This document shows, in pieces, positions 63,250 through 64,000 of a DNA stretch of 64,000 nt. Source of the DNA: Candidatus Tanganyikabacteria bacterium (GTDB taxonomy: Bacteria; Cyanobacteriota; Sericytochromatia; S15B-MN24; VGJW01); the NCBI GenBank assembly GCA_016867265.1, contig VGJW01000001.1:124001-188000 (forward strand), written 5' to 3'. The position numbers and the translations under genes are program-made. Numbering within the stretch: position 1 is the first letter of the stretch; each line of letters starts with the position of its first letter. The notes under the pieces are model-generated. The model saw nothing but the letters and a program-made list of their open reading frames with translations. It made no database searches and had not been told where the DNA came from.

Positions 63250-63666
63250 ATGGAGTTTACGTCCAACGCACTCGCGGGTTGGCGCATCCTGCTGCCCGGC
63301 CGGGACGCGCACGGACGGCCCGTCGACGCTTACGCGGATCGGGTCTGGCTCGTCGCGGGGGAAGGGGGCCATGTCGATGCCAGGACGCTCTCCCAGGGCC
63401 TCGGCTGCGGCCGGGCGCCCCTGCAGGAGCCCCTGCAAGGTGCGGCGGAGGCCGGCTTCTCGGACACGTGGGTCGATGGCGACACGGTGCTTCCCTCGAC
63501 GGAAGGGACGACATGGCGGCTGGGTAGCCCGACACTTCGTGCCCTAATCTATTCGGGCTTCGGCCTCGGGGCACGGGGCGGCCGTCTATCCCGTACCATG
63601 ATGGAGGTTCGCCCGTGGCCTCCGCCTTGCTTGACTCTTCGATCATCCGACGCCTCGCCGCCCTGA
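63250..63666 (+). CDS. Protein of unknown function
   Basis: 139 residues starting MEFTSNALAGWRILLPGRDA. Codon use is like the neighbours (G/C in most third positions). It looks soluble and mixed alpha/beta, for example ADRVWLVAGEGGHVDARTLS and FSDTWVDGDTVLPSTEGTTW. No family recognised. GTG 63247 just before the ATG is an alternative. The last 52 bases overlap the next gene, and the Pro/Ser-rich tail there may be a by-product of the overlap. Confidence 0.55.
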   Translation: MEFTSNALAGWRILLPGRDAHGRPVDAYADRVWLVAGEGGHVDARTLSQGLGCGRAPLQEPLQGAAEAGFSDTWVDGDTVLPSTEGTTWRLGSPTLRALIYSGFGLGARGGRLSRTMMEVRPWPPPCLTLRSSDASPP

Positions 63667-64000
63667 TTCCGCTCGGGCTGGGGGTCGGCAGCGCTTGGCT
63701 CGTGGCCGTGGCTCCGGTCTGGCAGTCTCAGGTGGCCACCACCTTGGCCTGGGATAGCCAGTCCCGCAGGATTCCGGGCGGCGCGGCCCTTCGTGGCCTG
63801 CCGACCGGGCGTGCCTTGCGCAGGGCGACAGGAGCCCCGCATTGGTTGGGCCCGGCCGTGCCTGTCACATGGCCCTCGGGGCCTGATGCCCGGGCCACGG
63901 GCCACATGCGCATTTACCCGGCGCCGGGTGGCTACTGGGTCCGGACAGATCGAGGCGTCCCGGTGTCCGAGGGCTTGGCGTGGTGGACCGGCGTCGGCAC
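63615..64000 (+). CDS. Exported or membrane-anchored protein, 3' end cut by window
   Basis: At least 128 codons, open to the window edge. The GTG at 63615 follows GGAGG by seven bases. Residues about 8-40 make a hydrophobic N-terminal segment (LAALIPLGLGVGSAWLVAVA) that is a signal anchor or uncleaved signal. The visible outer part is Gly/Pro/Trp-rich (YPAPGGYWVRTDRG). Family not recognised. Confidence 0.6.
   Translation, partial: MASALLDSSIIRRLAALIPLGLGVGSAWLVAVAPVWQSQVATTLAWDSQSRRIPGGAALRGLPTGRALRRATGAPHWLGPAVPVTWPSGPDARATGHMRIYPAPGGYWVRTDRGVPVSEGLAWWTGVG

Overview
The window is high-GC DNA from a diderm (Gram-negative-type) bacterium. It encodes a TolC-family outer-membrane protein with an RND pump, about a dozen secreted proteins with lipoprotein signal peptides, and a cytoplasmic core of TCA-cycle enzymes. 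YaaR (DUF327) and a methionine gamma-lyase/aluminium-resistance family protein occur alongside a diderm envelope. There are also NHL/beta-propeller lipoproteins with Asn-Gly-Ala-Ala-Gly repeats and a giant kinase-AAA-TPR-GAF-GGDEF protein. From memory, this mix resembles the non-photosynthetic relatives of Cyanobacteria (Sericytochromatia/Tanganyikabacteria-like). That placement is inference with modest confidence; 16S or marker-gene phylogeny would settle it.

Layout. 1-3.4 kb: YaaR, tRNA-Pro(GGG), a stop-interrupted DUF2231 membrane gene, a DUF4236 protein, an M23 peptidase, a decayed helix-hairpin-helix gene and a YkgJ Fe-S/zinc-cluster protein coupled to FadH. 5.5-10.9 kb: two convergent subtilisin-like lipoproteins, a GNAT, a phosphopantetheinyl transferase and a fatty-acid desaturase. 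11-13.4 kb: a Tat-like beta-propeller lipoprotein, a Sco1-type protein and a PCuAC-type protein, likely a copper-delivery operon. 13.4-14.7 kb: two disrupted secreted-protein genes. 14.8-17 kb: a polar amino-acid ABC importer whose binding protein and permease are fused. 17.1-24.3 kb: a tightly overlapped five-gene envelope operon (small lipoprotein, beta-barrel, TolC, adaptor, RND pump). 24.4-29.8 kb: the 2-oxoglutarate dehydrogenase complex (sucA, sucB, lpdA). 29.9-31.2 kb: a third S8 lipoprotein. 31.3-38 kb, minus strand: OPT transporter, trehalose-synthase-like GH13 and aconitase. 38-40.6 kb: a fourth S8 lipoprotein, another lipoprotein and a small helical protein.

40.6-41.4 kb is a gene-free stretch. 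It starts AT-rich and contains a chain of interlocking inverted repeats, a candidate structured RNA or recombination site. 41.4-47.2 kb: a C39-like papain-fold protease, NUDIX, a methionine gamma-lyase family protein, a degenerate histidine-kinase-like protein and a TPR protein. 47.3-57.5 kb: five large NHL/beta-propeller lipoproteins, three on plus converging on two on minus. They carry short peptide repeats and are followed by the 1,794-residue signalling protein. The window ends in a partial exported protein.

Two themes stand out. First, three genes (DUF2231, an unnamed secreted protein, the GH13 enzyme) are each broken by one in-frame stop (TAG, TGA, TAA), with family-like sequence continuing in the same frame; two more look frameshifted. 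This is either real decay or base-call error and needs read-level checking. Second, the genome invests heavily in surface lipoproteins: four S8 proteases and six or more beta-propellers, two of them next to a large signalling hub.
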